A DNA stretch of 36,839 nucleotides from Acidobacteriota bacterium (lineage in GTDB: Bacteria > Acidobacteriota > Terriglobia > Bryobacterales > Bryobacteraceae). This document shows positions 15,452 through 23,950 of the stretch, piece by piece; positions within the stretch are counted from its first letter, which is position 1, and each line of letters opens with the position of its first letter. The position numbers were made by a program, and so were the translations under genes. The stretch lies in NCBI GenBank assembly GCA_016215215.1, contig JACRKW010000070.1, positions 1 through 36,839 on the forward strand. The letters are read 5' to 3'. The notes beneath the pieces were generated by a model that ran no database searches, was not told where the DNA came from, and was given only the letters and a program-made list of their open reading frames with translations.

Positions 15452-16882
15452 ATGGCCTTCTCCGAGAGTTTTTTTCCCAGCAGGTTCGGCATCGCCACAA
15501 GCGACCTGGACCGCTGGCTGGCTCAGGCGCTGTCTCGCGGCGGCGACTACGCCGACCTCTACTTCGAGTACGTCGAGACCACCTCGCTGAGCCTCGATGA
15601 ATCTATCGTCAAGAGCGCCACCCAAGGCGTCTCACTGGGCCTTGGCGTGCGCGTCATCTCCGGCGAGCGCAGCGGTTACGCTTACTGCGGCGACTTTTCC
15701 CCGGAGAAGATCGACAAGGCCGCCCGCACAGCCGCGTGTATCGCCGCCGGACCTGCCAGCCTGGTGCGGACCAGTCTTGACGAATCGCCAAAACTGGACC
15801 TCTATCCGGTGCCCGTCCCGGCCGCTGCGTCCACGCTGGCCGAGCGCGTGGCGCTCATCCTCGAAGCCGACCAGGCGGCGCGAGCCGCCGACTCCCGCGT
15901 CTTTCAAGTCAGCGCCGGTTTTTCTGACTCCATCAAACACATCCTCATCGCCACCAGCGACGGCGGCCTGGTGTGGGACCGCCAGCCCATGGCTCGGCTG
16001 AATGTCACCGTGCTGGCCCGCGCCGCCGATGGGCGCGTCGAAAGCGGCTACCAGGGGGGCGGAGGGCGTGCCGGTCTGGACCACTTCACCAGCCAGGGAT
16101 TGGCGCGCCGCTATGCCTGCGAGGCCGTCCGCCAGGCCCTGGTCCAACTGGACGCCGGCGAGGCGCCCGCCGGCGAGATGACCGTCGTCCTCGGCCCCGG
16201 TTGGCCCGGCATCCTGCTGCATGAGGCCGTCGGCCACGGCCTGGAGGCCGATTTCAACCGCAAGCAGGTTTCGGCATTCAGCGGACGTGTCGGGCAACAG
16301 GTGGCCAGCCCCTTGTGCACCGTGGTCGACGACGGTGCCATGGCCGGCCGCCGAGGCTCACTCAACGTCGACGACGAAGGAACGCCCTCCCGTCAGAATG
16401 TCCTCATCGAAAACGGCATCCTGCGCGGCTATCTTCAGGATCGCCTATCCAGCCGCCTGCTCGGTGCCGGCCGCACCGGCAACGGCCGTCGCGAAAGCTA
16501 CCAGCACATGCCCCTGCCCCGCATGACCAATACCTACCTGCTGCCCGGCCAGAGCGATCCCTCCGAAATCATCGGCAGCGTGAAGAGCGGCCTCTACTGC
16601 GCTACCTTCGGCGGCGGCCAGGTGGATATCACCAGCGGCAATTTCGTCTTCTCCGCCACCGAGAGCTACCTGATCGAAGGCGGACGCCTGACTCGCCCGG
16701 TGCGCGGCGCAACCCTGATTGGGAACGGTCCGGACGCCATGCAGCGGGTCACCATGGTCGGCAACGACCTGAAGCTCGATGAGGGCGTCGGCATCTGCGG
16801 AAAAGAAGGACAAAGCGTGCCGGTCGGCGTGGGCATCCCCACCGTGAAGCTGGATGGCATCACCGTCGGAGGCCGCGCATGA
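15452..16882 (+). CDS. tldD: Metalloprotease TldD
   Basis: At 476 residues (E. coli TldD 481) it carries the zinc motif HEAVGH (257-262, HExxxH) followed by GLEADF. It also has 'GSLNVDDEGTPS' and 'GQVDITSGNFVFSATESYLI', and ends with GICGKEGQSVPVGVG, where the conserved C-terminal cysteine sits. In E. coli TldD pairs with TldE (PmbA) as a cytosolic protease that trims peptides, including microcin B17 precursor, and degrades CcdA. pmbA follows with an ATGA overlap, so the two subunits are co-translated. ATG 15452 is preferred to an upstream TTG because MAFSESFFPSRFG fits the family start. Confidence 0.96.
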   Translation: MAFSESFFPSRFGIATSDLDRWLAQALSRGGDYADLYFEYVETTSLSLDESIVKSATQGVSLGLGVRVISGERSGYAYCGDFSPEKIDKAARTAACIAAGPASLVRTSLDESPKLDLYPVPVPAAASTLAERVALILEADQAARAADSRVFQVSAGFSDSIKHILIATSDGGLVWDRQPMARLNVTVLARAADGRVESGYQGGGGRAGLDHFTSQGLARRYACEAVRQALVQLDAGEAPAGEMTVVLGPGWPGILLHEAVGHGLEADFNRKQVSAFSGRVGQQVASPLCTVVDDGAMAGRRGSLNVDDEGTPSRQNVLIENGILRGYLQDRLSSRLLGAGRTGNGRRESYQHMPLPRMTNTYLLPGQSDPSEIIGSVKSGLYCATFGGGQVDITSGNFVFSATESYLIEGGRLTRPVRGATLIGNGPDAMQRVTMVGNDLKLDEGVGICGKEGQSVPVGVGIPTVKLDGITVGGRA

Positions 16883-18234
16883 GCCCCGCAAACCAGCACG
16901 AAGAGATCGCCGCCCAGATCGTCAGAATGGCTTTGGAGCGCGGAGCGACCGGCGCAGAGGCCACCGCGGCGGAAGGTGATGAGTTCGAAGCCGGCGTCCG
17001 TCTGGGCGAGTTGGAAACCCTCAAAGAGGCCGGCTCGCGCGCCGCCGGACTGCGCGTCCTGTTCGGTCGCTGCGTCGGCTCGGCTTACTCGTCCGACCTC
17101 ACCGGCGAGGGCCTCGGCCGCATGGTGGACTCTGCCGTTGGGCTGGCCAGGATCTCCACCGAAGATCCCTTCGCTGGCCTGCCCGATCCCTCCTCCCTGG
17201 GTTCGTTGCCAGGGGACCTGCGGCTCTATTCCGATTCCGTCGAACTCCTGGAAACGGCCTTCAAGATCGACCTTGCCCGCGCCGCCGAGCGCGCCGCCTT
17301 GAACGCCGATCCGCGTATCGACAACAGCGAGGGCGGTAGTTTCGGCTCCCACTCCGGCTGGCGCGCCTTCGCCAACTCCCGCGGCTTCCTCGGCAGCTAC
17401 CGCACCTCCTCCTGTTCGCTTAGCACGGTGCCGGTGGTCACCAACGGCGGGGCCCGCCAGCGCGACTACTGGCACACCAGCGCCCGCGCTCTTGAAGGGC
17501 TGGAAAGCGCCGACTATGTCGGCCGTATGGCCGCGGCGCGTGTCCTACGCCGCATCGGCGCCCGCAAGGCCGCCACCCAGAACGTGCCCGTGGTCTTCGA
17601 GCCCCGCGCGGCGCGCTCGCTTGTCGGTCACATCTTCTCCGCCACCGCCGGCGAATCCATCTGGCAGAAGGCTTCGTTCCTTGCCGGTAGGTTGGGGGAG
17701 ACAATCGCCGCCCCAGGCGTCACCATCGTCGACGACGCCACCATGCCCGGTCTGTTCGGCACCTCGCCCTTCGACGACGAAGGCGTCCCCCCCCGGCGCA
17801 CCACGGTCATCGACAAGGGCGTACTCTCCAGCTACCTCCTCAACTCCTACTCCGCCCGCAAGTTGGGCCTCGCCACCACCGGCAACGCCAGCCGCGGGGT
17901 GACCGGCAACGCCTTCACCGGCCATGGCAACATGTACATGATGCCAGGTACGACGGATCCGGCCGCCATCGTGGCTGGTGTGAAAAATGGTTTGCTGGTG
18001 ACCGAATTGCTCGGTTCCGGTGTCAATATAGTCAACGGTGACTATTCCCGCGGAGCGGCCGGATTGTGGATCGAAAACGGCGAAATCGCCTGGCCTGTTC
18101 ACGAGATCACTATCGCGGGAAATCTTCGCCGTATGTTCGCGCAGGTCGAAGCGGTGGGAAGCGACCTCGAGTTCCGGGGCTCTCTCGCTTGCCCGACCTT
18201 GCTGATCGGGGAGATGACTATCAGTGGCCAATAA
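16879..18234 (+). CDS. pmbA: TldE/PmbA, inactive-subunit partner of TldD
   Basis: This 451-residue protein is homologous to TldD but lacks HExxxH, as expected of TldE/PmbA, which forms the non-catalytic half of the heterodimer. Conserved parts include 'DDEGVPPRRTTVIDKGVLSS', 'TGNASRG' and the C-terminal 'IVNGDYSRGAAGLWIENGEI'. It starts at ATG 16879 overlapping the tldD stop. The next gene begins at GTG 18224, inside this gene's last codons. No modified-peptide (RiPP) precursor or azole cyclase gene is visible nearby, so the pair is probably used for general peptide turnover. Confidence 0.95.
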   Translation: MSPANQHEEIAAQIVRMALERGATGAEATAAEGDEFEAGVRLGELETLKEAGSRAAGLRVLFGRCVGSAYSSDLTGEGLGRMVDSAVGLARISTEDPFAGLPDPSSLGSLPGDLRLYSDSVELLETAFKIDLARAAERAALNADPRIDNSEGGSFGSHSGWRAFANSRGFLGSYRTSSCSLSTVPVVTNGGARQRDYWHTSARALEGLESADYVGRMAAARVLRRIGARKAATQNVPVVFEPRAARSLVGHIFSATAGESIWQKASFLAGRLGETIAAPGVTIVDDATMPGLFGTSPFDDEGVPPRRTTVIDKGVLSSYLLNSYSARKLGLATTGNASRGVTGNAFTGHGNMYMMPGTTDPAAIVAGVKNGLLVTELLGSGVNIVNGDYSRGAAGLWIENGEIAWPVHEITIAGNLRRMFAQVEAVGSDLEFRGSLACPTLLIGEMTISGQ

Positions 18235-18718
18235 GGGTAAGCAGGCAGACGCTCCGCGGAGAGCGGAATTCATCTCCGCGCCGCTCGTCGTGATTCTCAT
18301 CGCCGTGGTGCTAGTCGCAGGCGCAGGCTTCTGGTTCCTCTTCTTGCGCGCCCCAGCGCAACCCACCCAGCCGATGACCTTGACGCCGGAGGCCAAGGCC
18401 TACGTGCGCAGTCTGGCGCTATCCAACGTGGAGATGAAAGCCCACCAAAGTTACATGAAGACCACCCTGGTGGAGATCACAGGCAACATCACCAACAACG
18501 GCAAGAGAAAGCTGAAGCTGGTCGAGATCAATTGCGTCTTCTACGATCCCTACGGCCAGTTGCTGCTTCGAGAGCGGGTGGCAATCGTCAAGCGGGGAGG
18601 ATCCGGCCTGCAACCCGGCGAAGGCCGCGGCTTCCGTTTGCCCTTCGACTCCATCCCCAGCAGTTGGAACCAGGCGCTGCCCCAACTGGTCATCGCCCGT
18701 ATCGACTTTGAGGACTAG
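18224..18718 (+). CDS. Single-pass membrane protein, DUF2393-like
   Basis: A 164-residue protein with a short basic cytoplasmic start, one membrane helix (about residues 19-41, FISAPLVVILIAVVLVAGAG) and an outside beta domain. That domain has 'TTLVEITGNITNNGKRKLKL', then 'VEINCVFYDPYGQLLLRERV' and 'LQPGEGRGFRLPFDSIPSSW'. This 'tNnG.r.v...ev...f.D..Gq.v' pattern is what I remember of DUF2393/FxLYD-type domains. Function is unknown. The GTG at 18224 overlaps pmbA by 11 nt. It sits between TldD/PmbA and the receiver fusion gene. Confidence 0.75.
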   Translation: MANKGKQADAPRRAEFISAPLVVILIAVVLVAGAGFWFLFLRAPAQPTQPMTLTPEAKAYVRSLALSNVEMKAHQSYMKTTLVEITGNITNNGKRKLKLVEINCVFYDPYGQLLLRERVAIVKRGGSGLQPGEGRGFRLPFDSIPSSWNQALPQLVIARIDFED

Positions 18719-18727
18719 GGTCGAACG

Positions 18728-20347
18728 ATGGCGTCAATCCTGTTGGTGGAAGACGACCAAGACCAATTGGCCATCCGCTGCATGATTCTCCGGCGCAGCG
18801 GCCACACTGTCTATTCCGCCATCAGCGCCCAGTCCGCTCTCGAGAGTCTCCGGACCATTGAAATCGACTGCGTCATTATGGACCTGCGGCTGCCCACGGC
18901 TCAGGACGGCGTGGACCTGATCCGCTCCATTAGAGCCTTCAAGCCCACCCTGCCCATCGTGGTTCTGTCCGGCTGGACGGCCGACCTGGCCCAACGGCCT
19001 GAACACGGCATGGTCAACGCCATCCTCGCCAAACCCGTGCGCACCGAGCACCTGCTCAAGATCGTGGGAAGGTTCGTTGCCTGCCTTTGCATGCTGGCCG
19101 TTCTGGCCCGCTCCGCGCTTGCGCAAAGCCGCGAGTTCCCGTTCACCGTCCAGCAAAGGGGCGAAGTTGTAGCCGAGTTGCGCCTTGCCGCCCCAGGCGC
19201 GGATTGGGCCGCCGCAGGCCGCGAAGCTGCACTGGCCGAGCTCAGCCTCGACGGCAAGCCTCAGCAACACCTGATGGCCTTCGCCGGGGAGCGCGTGTAC
19301 GGCGTCTTCCTCGGCCAGATCGAGCCCGGGCCGCACGTGCTCAAAGTAGAGCGCCACCGGTCGCTTTCAGCCGCCGGCGCAGCCCTGGCCATTCTCGGCG
19401 CCCGTATCGTGGAGACCCGCGACGAACGCGTGCTGCACGCGCCCATCCTCTATGCACGCGCAAACACCATCGGCGCCTTCTCTGACGTCCCACTGCTGGT
19501 CTACTCCACCTCCGGCCGCGACCAGGACGGCCGCTGGCTGGAGTATTCCGTCATCTTCTCCAACGAGGACGGCGGCACGTCCACGCGCGACCTGATGGCC
19601 CGCTGGGGCCGCACCACCGACATCGAGTACGTCTACCGTGTCTGGCTCGATGCGCGCGGTGCGCCCGCCAAGACGCTGATTCAGACGCGCGATCACAAGG
19701 ACGTTCCCTATGCCGGCGCGAGAGAAGGCCTCCACCCCATCCTCATCCCTGTCACCGACAACAACATGGTGGAGCCCGCCGGCGCCGGCGCCTCGCCCAT
19801 CCGTTACCAATTGATTCCCGTTCCGGCCGAGCTTTCCAGCGCTTCGCGGGAAGCCGTCATGGACGTCGCGCCTCTCACATATGAAATCTCCGCCAAAGAG
19901 CTGATCAGGGAAGGGAAGTTGCGCGATTTCGGGAAGTTCGACGGCGAGAAGATCAGCGACCCTCGCAATTACCTCATCGTCGAACTAAAACTGCAGAATC
20001 AGGCAGCCGCGCTGCAGGTGCTGGCGCGCAAGAGCGGCTCCAGCCGTTGGCAGGCTTCCGCCCTTGGCCTGGGCAAGGACCACATCGAACGCAACGGCTG
20101 GGCGCGGACCACCATCGAGATGCCTCCGGGAACCAACCTCGCCGGAATCGCCGAAATCGCTGTCGAGTGCCTGTCATTGCGCGACCTCTCCAAGCAACTT
20201 CAGCCCAAGAACGGCCGCTGCCTGGTGGAGTCGATCGGCAAGATCTTCTTCCTGGGACCGGACTACGTTCCGCAACCCGCTGCCATGTCCCCCGCCGGTC
20301 CCTGGAAACTGGAGGTCGGCGAGATGGTGACCCTGCCGCTCCGCTGA
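18728..20347 (+). CDS. Receiver domain fused in frame to a signal peptide and secreted domain
   Basis: Residues 1-112 form a complete response-regulator receiver: acidic pair D9/D10, phospho-acceptor D52 in VIMDLRLP, S81 in VVLSGW and K102 in LAKPV. At once residues 113-132 (VGRFVACLCMLAVLARSALA) form a textbook signal peptide with an ALA cleavage site, and about 400 residues of unrecognised, beta-rich, secreted-looking protein follow. A receiver must be cytosolic while the rest looks exported, so one polypeptide makes little sense unless it is membrane-tethered. A GTG at 19064 codes V113 and could start the secreted protein separately. I infer two genes merged by loss of a stop, or an internal start. 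The C-terminal part has no family I recognise. It is followed 5 nt later by a DUF167 gene. Confidence 0.8.
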   Translation: MASILLVEDDQDQLAIRCMILRRSGHTVYSAISAQSALESLRTIEIDCVIMDLRLPTAQDGVDLIRSIRAFKPTLPIVVLSGWTADLAQRPEHGMVNAILAKPVRTEHLLKIVGRFVACLCMLAVLARSALAQSREFPFTVQQRGEVVAELRLAAPGADWAAAGREAALAELSLDGKPQQHLMAFAGERVYGVFLGQIEPGPHVLKVERHRSLSAAGAALAILGARIVETRDERVLHAPILYARANTIGAFSDVPLLVYSTSGRDQDGRWLEYSVIFSNEDGGTSTRDLMARWGRTTDIEYVYRVWLDARGAPAKTLIQTRDHKDVPYAGAREGLHPILIPVTDNNMVEPAGAGASPIRYQLIPVPAELSSASREAVMDVAPLTYEISAKELIREGKLRDFGKFDGEKISDPRNYLIVELKLQNQAAALQVLARKSGSSRWQASALGLGKDHIERNGWARTTIEMPPGTNLAGIAEIAVECLSLRDLSKQLQPKNGRCLVESIGKIFFLGPDYVPQPAAMSPAGPWKLEVGEMVTLPLR

Positions 20348-20352
20348 ACGCC

Positions 20353-20628
20353 ATGCAAGTGGACGCCCTGCGCTCGCTCCTCCACGCCGAAGGCAAACTC
20401 GCCCTGTGCATTCGAGTCATCCCCAAGAGTTCCTGCACGGCCTGGGCCGGCTCCATGGCCGATGGCGCGCTGAAGGTGAAACTTGCCGCTGTCCCAGAGA
20501 AGGGCAAGGCCAACGACGAACTGGTGCGCTTCCTCGCTTCTGAGCTCGGAGTGCCTCAGCGGCAAGTGGAAATCGTCTCCGGCGCAACCGGCCGGCTCAA
20601 ACAGGTGCGAGTCAACCGCGTTCCATAG
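20353..20628 (+). CDS. DUF167 (YggU) family protein
   Basis: A 91-residue protein with the family core 'LCIRVIPKSSCTAWAG', then 'GALKVKLAAVPEKGKANDEL' and 'VEIVSGATGRLKQVRV'. DUF167 proteins are small alpha/beta proteins of unknown function, commonly near yggT and proC. Here it ends the tldD operon. ATG 20353 is 5 nt after the previous stop and fits the usual length. It is convergent with the SDR gene across a 24-bp gap. Confidence 0.92.
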   Translation: MQVDALRSLLHAEGKLALCIRVIPKSSCTAWAGSMADGALKVKLAAVPEKGKANDELVRFLASELGVPQRQVEIVSGATGRLKQVRVNRVP

Positions 20629-20652
20629 CCCTGTCCGGCCCGCCCTCTGGCT

Positions 20653-21435
20653 TCAGGCCGGCTGGAACGGCCACATCGTCGTCGTGGAAAGCCCGCCGTC
20701 CACCGCGATCACCTGCCCGGTTATGTAGTCCGATCCCGGGCCGCCCAGAAACACCGCCAGCGGTGCGATGTCGTCCGGACGCCCCATCCGCGGATTCGGC
20801 TGCACGCCTTGAAGCCAGCCCGTCATGTGCGGCGGCTTCCACATCTCCCGGTTCAGGTCCGTCAGGATGAAGCCCGGCGCGATGCAGTTCACCTGGATGT
20901 TGTGCCCGCCCCACTCGGCTGCCAGCGAGCGCGTCAGTCCGGCCAGCGCCGCCTTGGTCACCGTGTAGACGGTGACGTAGGGCAGCCCAAGCATGGAGGT
21001 CAGGCTTCCGATCATCACCACTTTGCCGCCGCGCCCCCGGTCGATCATCCCGCGCCCCACGGCCTGCGTGAGCTCGAAGATGCCTGTCAGGTTGGTCCGA
21101 AGCAGCCGCTCGTACTCTTCCGGCGTGTATTCGGTGAACCGCTTCCGCAGGTTCATTCCGGCCACGTTCACCAGGATGTCCACGTCTCCGGCGGTGTCCA
21201 CAGCCCGCTGGCGGGACTCACGCGAGGAGATGTCCAACTCCACCGCCACTGCCTGCAACCCTTCGCCGCGCAGCCGTCCGGCAATCTCCTCCAGCGCCGG
21301 CAGTGACCGCGCCGCCGCCACCACATGTGCTCCCGCCCGTGCCATGCCCTCGGCGATCGCCTGTCCGATTCCACGGCTCGCCCCCGCAATCAGGGCCCTT
21401 TTCCCGCTCAGGTCAAATGGGTTCGCTGGCGCCAT
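20653..21435 (-). CDS. Short-chain dehydrogenase/reductase
   Basis: A classical SDR of 260 residues. The cofactor motif is GASRGIG (18-24), the NAG-like motif reads NVAGMN, and the catalytic set is S144, Y157 and K161 (YTVTK). The end, 'GSDYITGQVIAVDGGLS', is standard. The closest sub-families in memory are gluconate 5-dehydrogenase and KduD-like sugar-acid dehydrogenases, a weak call. The substrate is therefore uncertain. It is divergent from the D-malate dehydrogenase-like gene with 23 bp between the starts, and may be co-regulated with it in hydroxy-acid metabolism. Confidence 0.92.
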   Translation of the reverse strand: MAPANPFDLSGKRALIAGASRGIGQAIAEGMARAGAHVVAAARSLPALEEIAGRLRGEGLQAVAVELDISSRESRQRAVDTAGDVDILVNVAGMNLRKRFTEYTPEEYERLLRTNLTGIFELTQAVGRGMIDRGRGGKVVMIGSLTSMLGLPYVTVYTVTKAALAGLTRSLAAEWGGHNIQVNCIAPGFILTDLNREMWKPPHMTGWLQGVQPNPRMGRPDDIAPLAVFLGGPGSDYITGQVIAVDGGLSTTTMWPFQPA

Positions 21436-21442
21436 GCCTCAC

Positions 21443-21452
21443 AGGCTAGCAT
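21443..21452. promoter_or_regulatory. Overlapping divergent -10-like elements centred on GCTAGC
   Basis: The palindrome GCTAGC gives TAGCAT on the plus strand (21447-21452, 6 nt before ATG 21459) and TAGCCT on the minus strand (21443-21448, 7 nt before ATG 21435). The two hexamers share 2 bp. The intergenic space is only 23 bp, so neither gene has room for an ordinary leader. Confidence 0.5.
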
Positions 21453-21458
21453 GAGGAC

Positions 21459-22523
21459 ATGAGGAAGCTTTCCATCGCTCTGCTGCCCGGCGACGGCATC
21501 GGCCAGGAGGTGGTCCCGGCCGCCCGCCGCGTCCTGGAGGCGGCCGCGTCCACCACCGGCCTCAGCCTCCATTTCGAGGCATTCGACTGGGGCTCGGACT
21601 ACTACTTCCAGCATGGCGTCATGATGCCCATGGACGCTTTGGACCGCCTCCGCCGCCACGACGCCATCCTGCTCGGCGCCGTCGGTCATCCCGACATCCC
21701 TGACCACGTCACGCTGAACGGCATGCTGTTGCCTATCCGGCGCGGCTTCGACCTCTACGTCAACGTTCGACCCGCCTTCCTCTATCAGGGCGTGGCCAGC
21801 CCTCTCGCCGGCTATCAGCCGGGCAGCATCGATATGGTGGTAATTCGAGAAAACACGGAGGGAGAGTACGCCAACGTCGGCGGCTTTCTCTACCACCACC
21901 AGCCGGAAGAGGTCGCCGTCCAGACCTCGCTGTTCACCCGCCACGGCTGCGAGCGCATCATCCGCTACGCCTTCGACCTGGCCCGCCGCCGTAACCGCCA
22001 GCGCCGGCTGGCATCCATCACCAAGTCCAATGCCCAGGGCTACGGCATGGTCCTCTGGGATCGCATCTTCCGGCAAGTGGCCGCCGAGTATCCCGACATC
22101 GAAACCGAATCCCTGCTGGTGGACGCAGCCGCTATGAACTTCGTCCGCCGCCCTTCAACCTTCGACGTTGTCGTTGCATCCAATCTCTTCGGCGACATCC
22201 TCAGTGATCTTTCGGCCGTCGTCACGGGATCCATCGGTCTCGCTCCCAGCGCCAACCTCGATCCCCGCCGCCAGTCGCCGTCCCTCTTCGAACCTGTTCA
22301 CGGATCGGCGCCTGACATCGCAGGCAAGGGCTTGGCCAACCCCCTGGCCACCATCCTCGCCGCCGCCATGATGATGGAGCATCTCGATCAGCCCGCCGCT
22401 GCCGCCTCTATTGAGTCGGCTGTCCGCGATGCCCTCGCCTCCGGCCAGGCGCTGACGGCCGACCTTGGCGGGCAGGCGACTACGTCCGCCGCCACCGATG
22501 CCGTTCTGTCCCGGCTGGCCTGA
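21459..22523 (+). CDS. D-malate / tartrate dehydrogenase-like beta-decarboxylating dehydrogenase
   Basis: A 354-residue member of the isopropylmalate/isocitrate dehydrogenase superfamily. It has LLPGDGIGQEVVPA, 'GAVGHPDIPDHVTLNGMLLP', substrate loop 'IRRGFDLYVNVRP', RENTEGEYANVG, catalytic lysine in TKSNAQG and the metal aspartates in NLFGDILSDLSA. The 'PDHVTL.G.LLPIRR.FD.YVN.RP' stretch favours the DmlA/TtuC (D-malate, tartrate) group over LeuB. These oxidise and decarboxylate 2-hydroxy diacids with NAD. The ATG is 6 nt after a -10-like hexamer with no usable Shine-Dalgarno. It is divergent from the SDR; cheY follows 79 bp after the stop. Confidence 0.9.
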   Translation: MRKLSIALLPGDGIGQEVVPAARRVLEAAASTTGLSLHFEAFDWGSDYYFQHGVMMPMDALDRLRRHDAILLGAVGHPDIPDHVTLNGMLLPIRRGFDLYVNVRPAFLYQGVASPLAGYQPGSIDMVVIRENTEGEYANVGGFLYHHQPEEVAVQTSLFTRHGCERIIRYAFDLARRRNRQRRLASITKSNAQGYGMVLWDRIFRQVAAEYPDIETESLLVDAAAMNFVRRPSTFDVVVASNLFGDILSDLSAVVTGSIGLAPSANLDPRRQSPSLFEPVHGSAPDIAGKGLANPLATILAAAMMMEHLDQPAAAASIESAVRDALASGQALTADLGGQATTSAATDAVLSRLA

Positions 22524-22602
22524 ACACCGCCCCCGCAACTTCACTCACGCTTCCCGCGCCAGCGCCGATGAGCCCACAAGAGCGCCGGGAGGCATTCGGT
22601 TC

Positions 22603-22974
22603 ATGAAATTAGACGTGATGATCGTCGACGATTCCGCGGCGATCCGCAAGATCCTGCAACGTGTGCTCATCCAGGCCGATGTGCCGCTTGGCAAGGTGGT
22701 GGAGGCCGGCGACGGAGCTGAGGCCCTCGAAAAGCTCAAGAATAGTCCCGTCGGTCTCATCCTCTCCGACATCAACATGCCGAACATGGACGGCCTGCAA
22801 TTGCTCGCGGCCCTCAAGGGCCAGGAGTCCACCCGCTCCATCCCCATCATCATGGTGACAACCGAAGGTAGCAGCAACAAGGTGATGGAGGCCGTGGCGC
22901 TGGGCGCCGCCGGATATGTGCGCAAACCGTTCACTGCCGAACAAATCAAGGAGAAGCTCAGCGGCATCGTCTAG
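22603..22974 (+). CDS. CheY-like single-domain response regulator
   Basis: A 123-residue receiver with an acidic pair in VDDSAA (D9/D10), phospho-acceptor in ILSDINMPNMDG (about D59), T in IMVTTEG and K in VRKPF. It has no output domain, so it acts as a diffusible signal or phosphate sink. ATG 22603 has GGGAGG about 10 nt upstream. cheX (a CheY-P phosphatase) and cheW follow closely, so this is probably the chemotaxis-type regulator of that set. CheA and receptors are not in the window. Confidence 0.93.
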   Translation: MKLDVMIVDDSAAIRKILQRVLIQADVPLGKVVEAGDGAEALEKLKNSPVGLILSDINMPNMDGLQLLAALKGQESTRSIPIIMVTTEGSSNKVMEAVALGAAGYVRKPFTAEQIKEKLSGIV

Positions 22975-23000
22975 CCCGGCACTCCCAAGGTACTCATCCC

Positions 23001-23537
23001 ATGACTCACGAACAAGTGGTTCCCATGATCCGCGCCGCCACGCGCGAGGTCTTCTCCACCATGCTGGGCATCGAACTCTTGGACCGTGCCGACTCCCAGG
23101 GTGTCTCAGCCCCCGGCACCCAAGAGGGGGTGCTGGCGCTGGTCGGCCTCGCCGGCCAGTGGGCCGGATCCGGCATCTTCTCCTGTTCATCGGCGATGGG
23201 CCGCCGTATCGCCGGCCACCTGCTGATGCAGGAGTACCAGTCCATTGACGATGAAGTCCTTGACGCCATTGGCGAGGTCACCAACATGGTCCTCGGCAAC
23301 GTCAAGACCTCTCTCGAAGACGAACTCGGTCCCATGGGCCTTTCCATCCCCACCGTCATCTATGGCCGCAATTTCACCACCCGCAGCGTCGGCAAGAGCC
23401 AGTGGAGCGTAGTCCCCTTCGAATGCCTCGGCGAGGAGGTCTCTGTTTACCTCTGCCTTGCGCCCAGCCGAGACTCCGGCGCCTCCGGCACGCACAACCA
23501 TCACCACCTGTCCTCCATGCTGACCATGCTCGATTAG
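23001..23537 (+). CDS. cheX: CheX-family CheY-P phosphatase
   Basis: A 178-residue protein with the CheX/CheC helix 'DDEVLDAIGEVTNMVLGNVK', which holds the ExxN catalytic pair (GEVTN). CheX uses these residues to remove phosphate from CheY-P. A second 'E..N' element is not seen, matching CheX more than CheC. The last ~20 residues (SGTHNHHHLSSMLTMLD) are low-complexity and histidine-rich. ATG 23001 has AAGG about 10 nt upstream. It lies 26 bp after cheY and 9 bp before cheW. Confidence 0.88.
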   Translation: MTHEQVVPMIRAATREVFSTMLGIELLDRADSQGVSAPGTQEGVLALVGLAGQWAGSGIFSCSSAMGRRIAGHLLMQEYQSIDDEVLDAIGEVTNMVLGNVKTSLEDELGPMGLSIPTVIYGRNFTTRSVGKSQWSVVPFECLGEEVSVYLCLAPSRDSGASGTHNHHHLSSMLTMLD

Positions 23538-23546
23538 GATCCCGCC

Positions 23547-23948
23547 GTGGCCCACAGGTTCCTCGTCATTCGCCTTGCCGGAAAGGAGTTCGCCGTCCCC
23601 GCCGCTCGCATCTGCGGCATGCTGCAGATGCGCGGTCTCCAGACCGAACTGCTTGAAGGCCGCGATCCCGTACGCTACATGGCCTCTCTTCACGGCCGCA
23701 CGCTTCCGATTTTCGTCCCCAACAGCCGGCTCGGTCTGCGCGAAATCCCCGTTTCGGCCCGGACTTGCCTCCTTCTCATCCGTGAGAGCACTGAGCTCTC
23801 CGCCGAAGCCCTCTACGCCATCATGGTCGATTCTGTTTCGCGCCTGGAGGAAGTTCCGCCGCACCACCTCCGTCCGCCTCGCTCTATCCGCCTCGGCGAA
23901 AAGTGGCGTGAGGTTCTCGACCTCGATGCCCTCTGTGGCTCCGCCTGA
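23547..23948 (+). CDS. cheW: CheW-like adaptor protein
   Basis: A 133-residue protein that starts with FLVIRLAGKEFAVPAARICG, the beta-strand opening of CheW domains. It has 'MASLHGRTLPIFVPNSRLGL' in the middle, 'CLLLIRE' next, and 'DSVSRLEEV' towards the end, the usual VD.V..v motif. CheW links receptors to the CheA kinase. The N-terminal and central strands fit well; the C-terminal subdomain is shorter than usual. It starts at GTG 23547. Its stop is 2 bp from the convergent stop of the membrane protein gene. Confidence 0.85.
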   Translation: MAHRFLVIRLAGKEFAVPAARICGMLQMRGLQTELLEGRDPVRYMASLHGRTLPIFVPNSRLGLREIPVSARTCLLLIRESTELSAEALYAIMVDSVSRLEEVPPHHLRPPRSIRLGEKWREVLDLDALCGSA

Positions 23949-23950
23949 CT

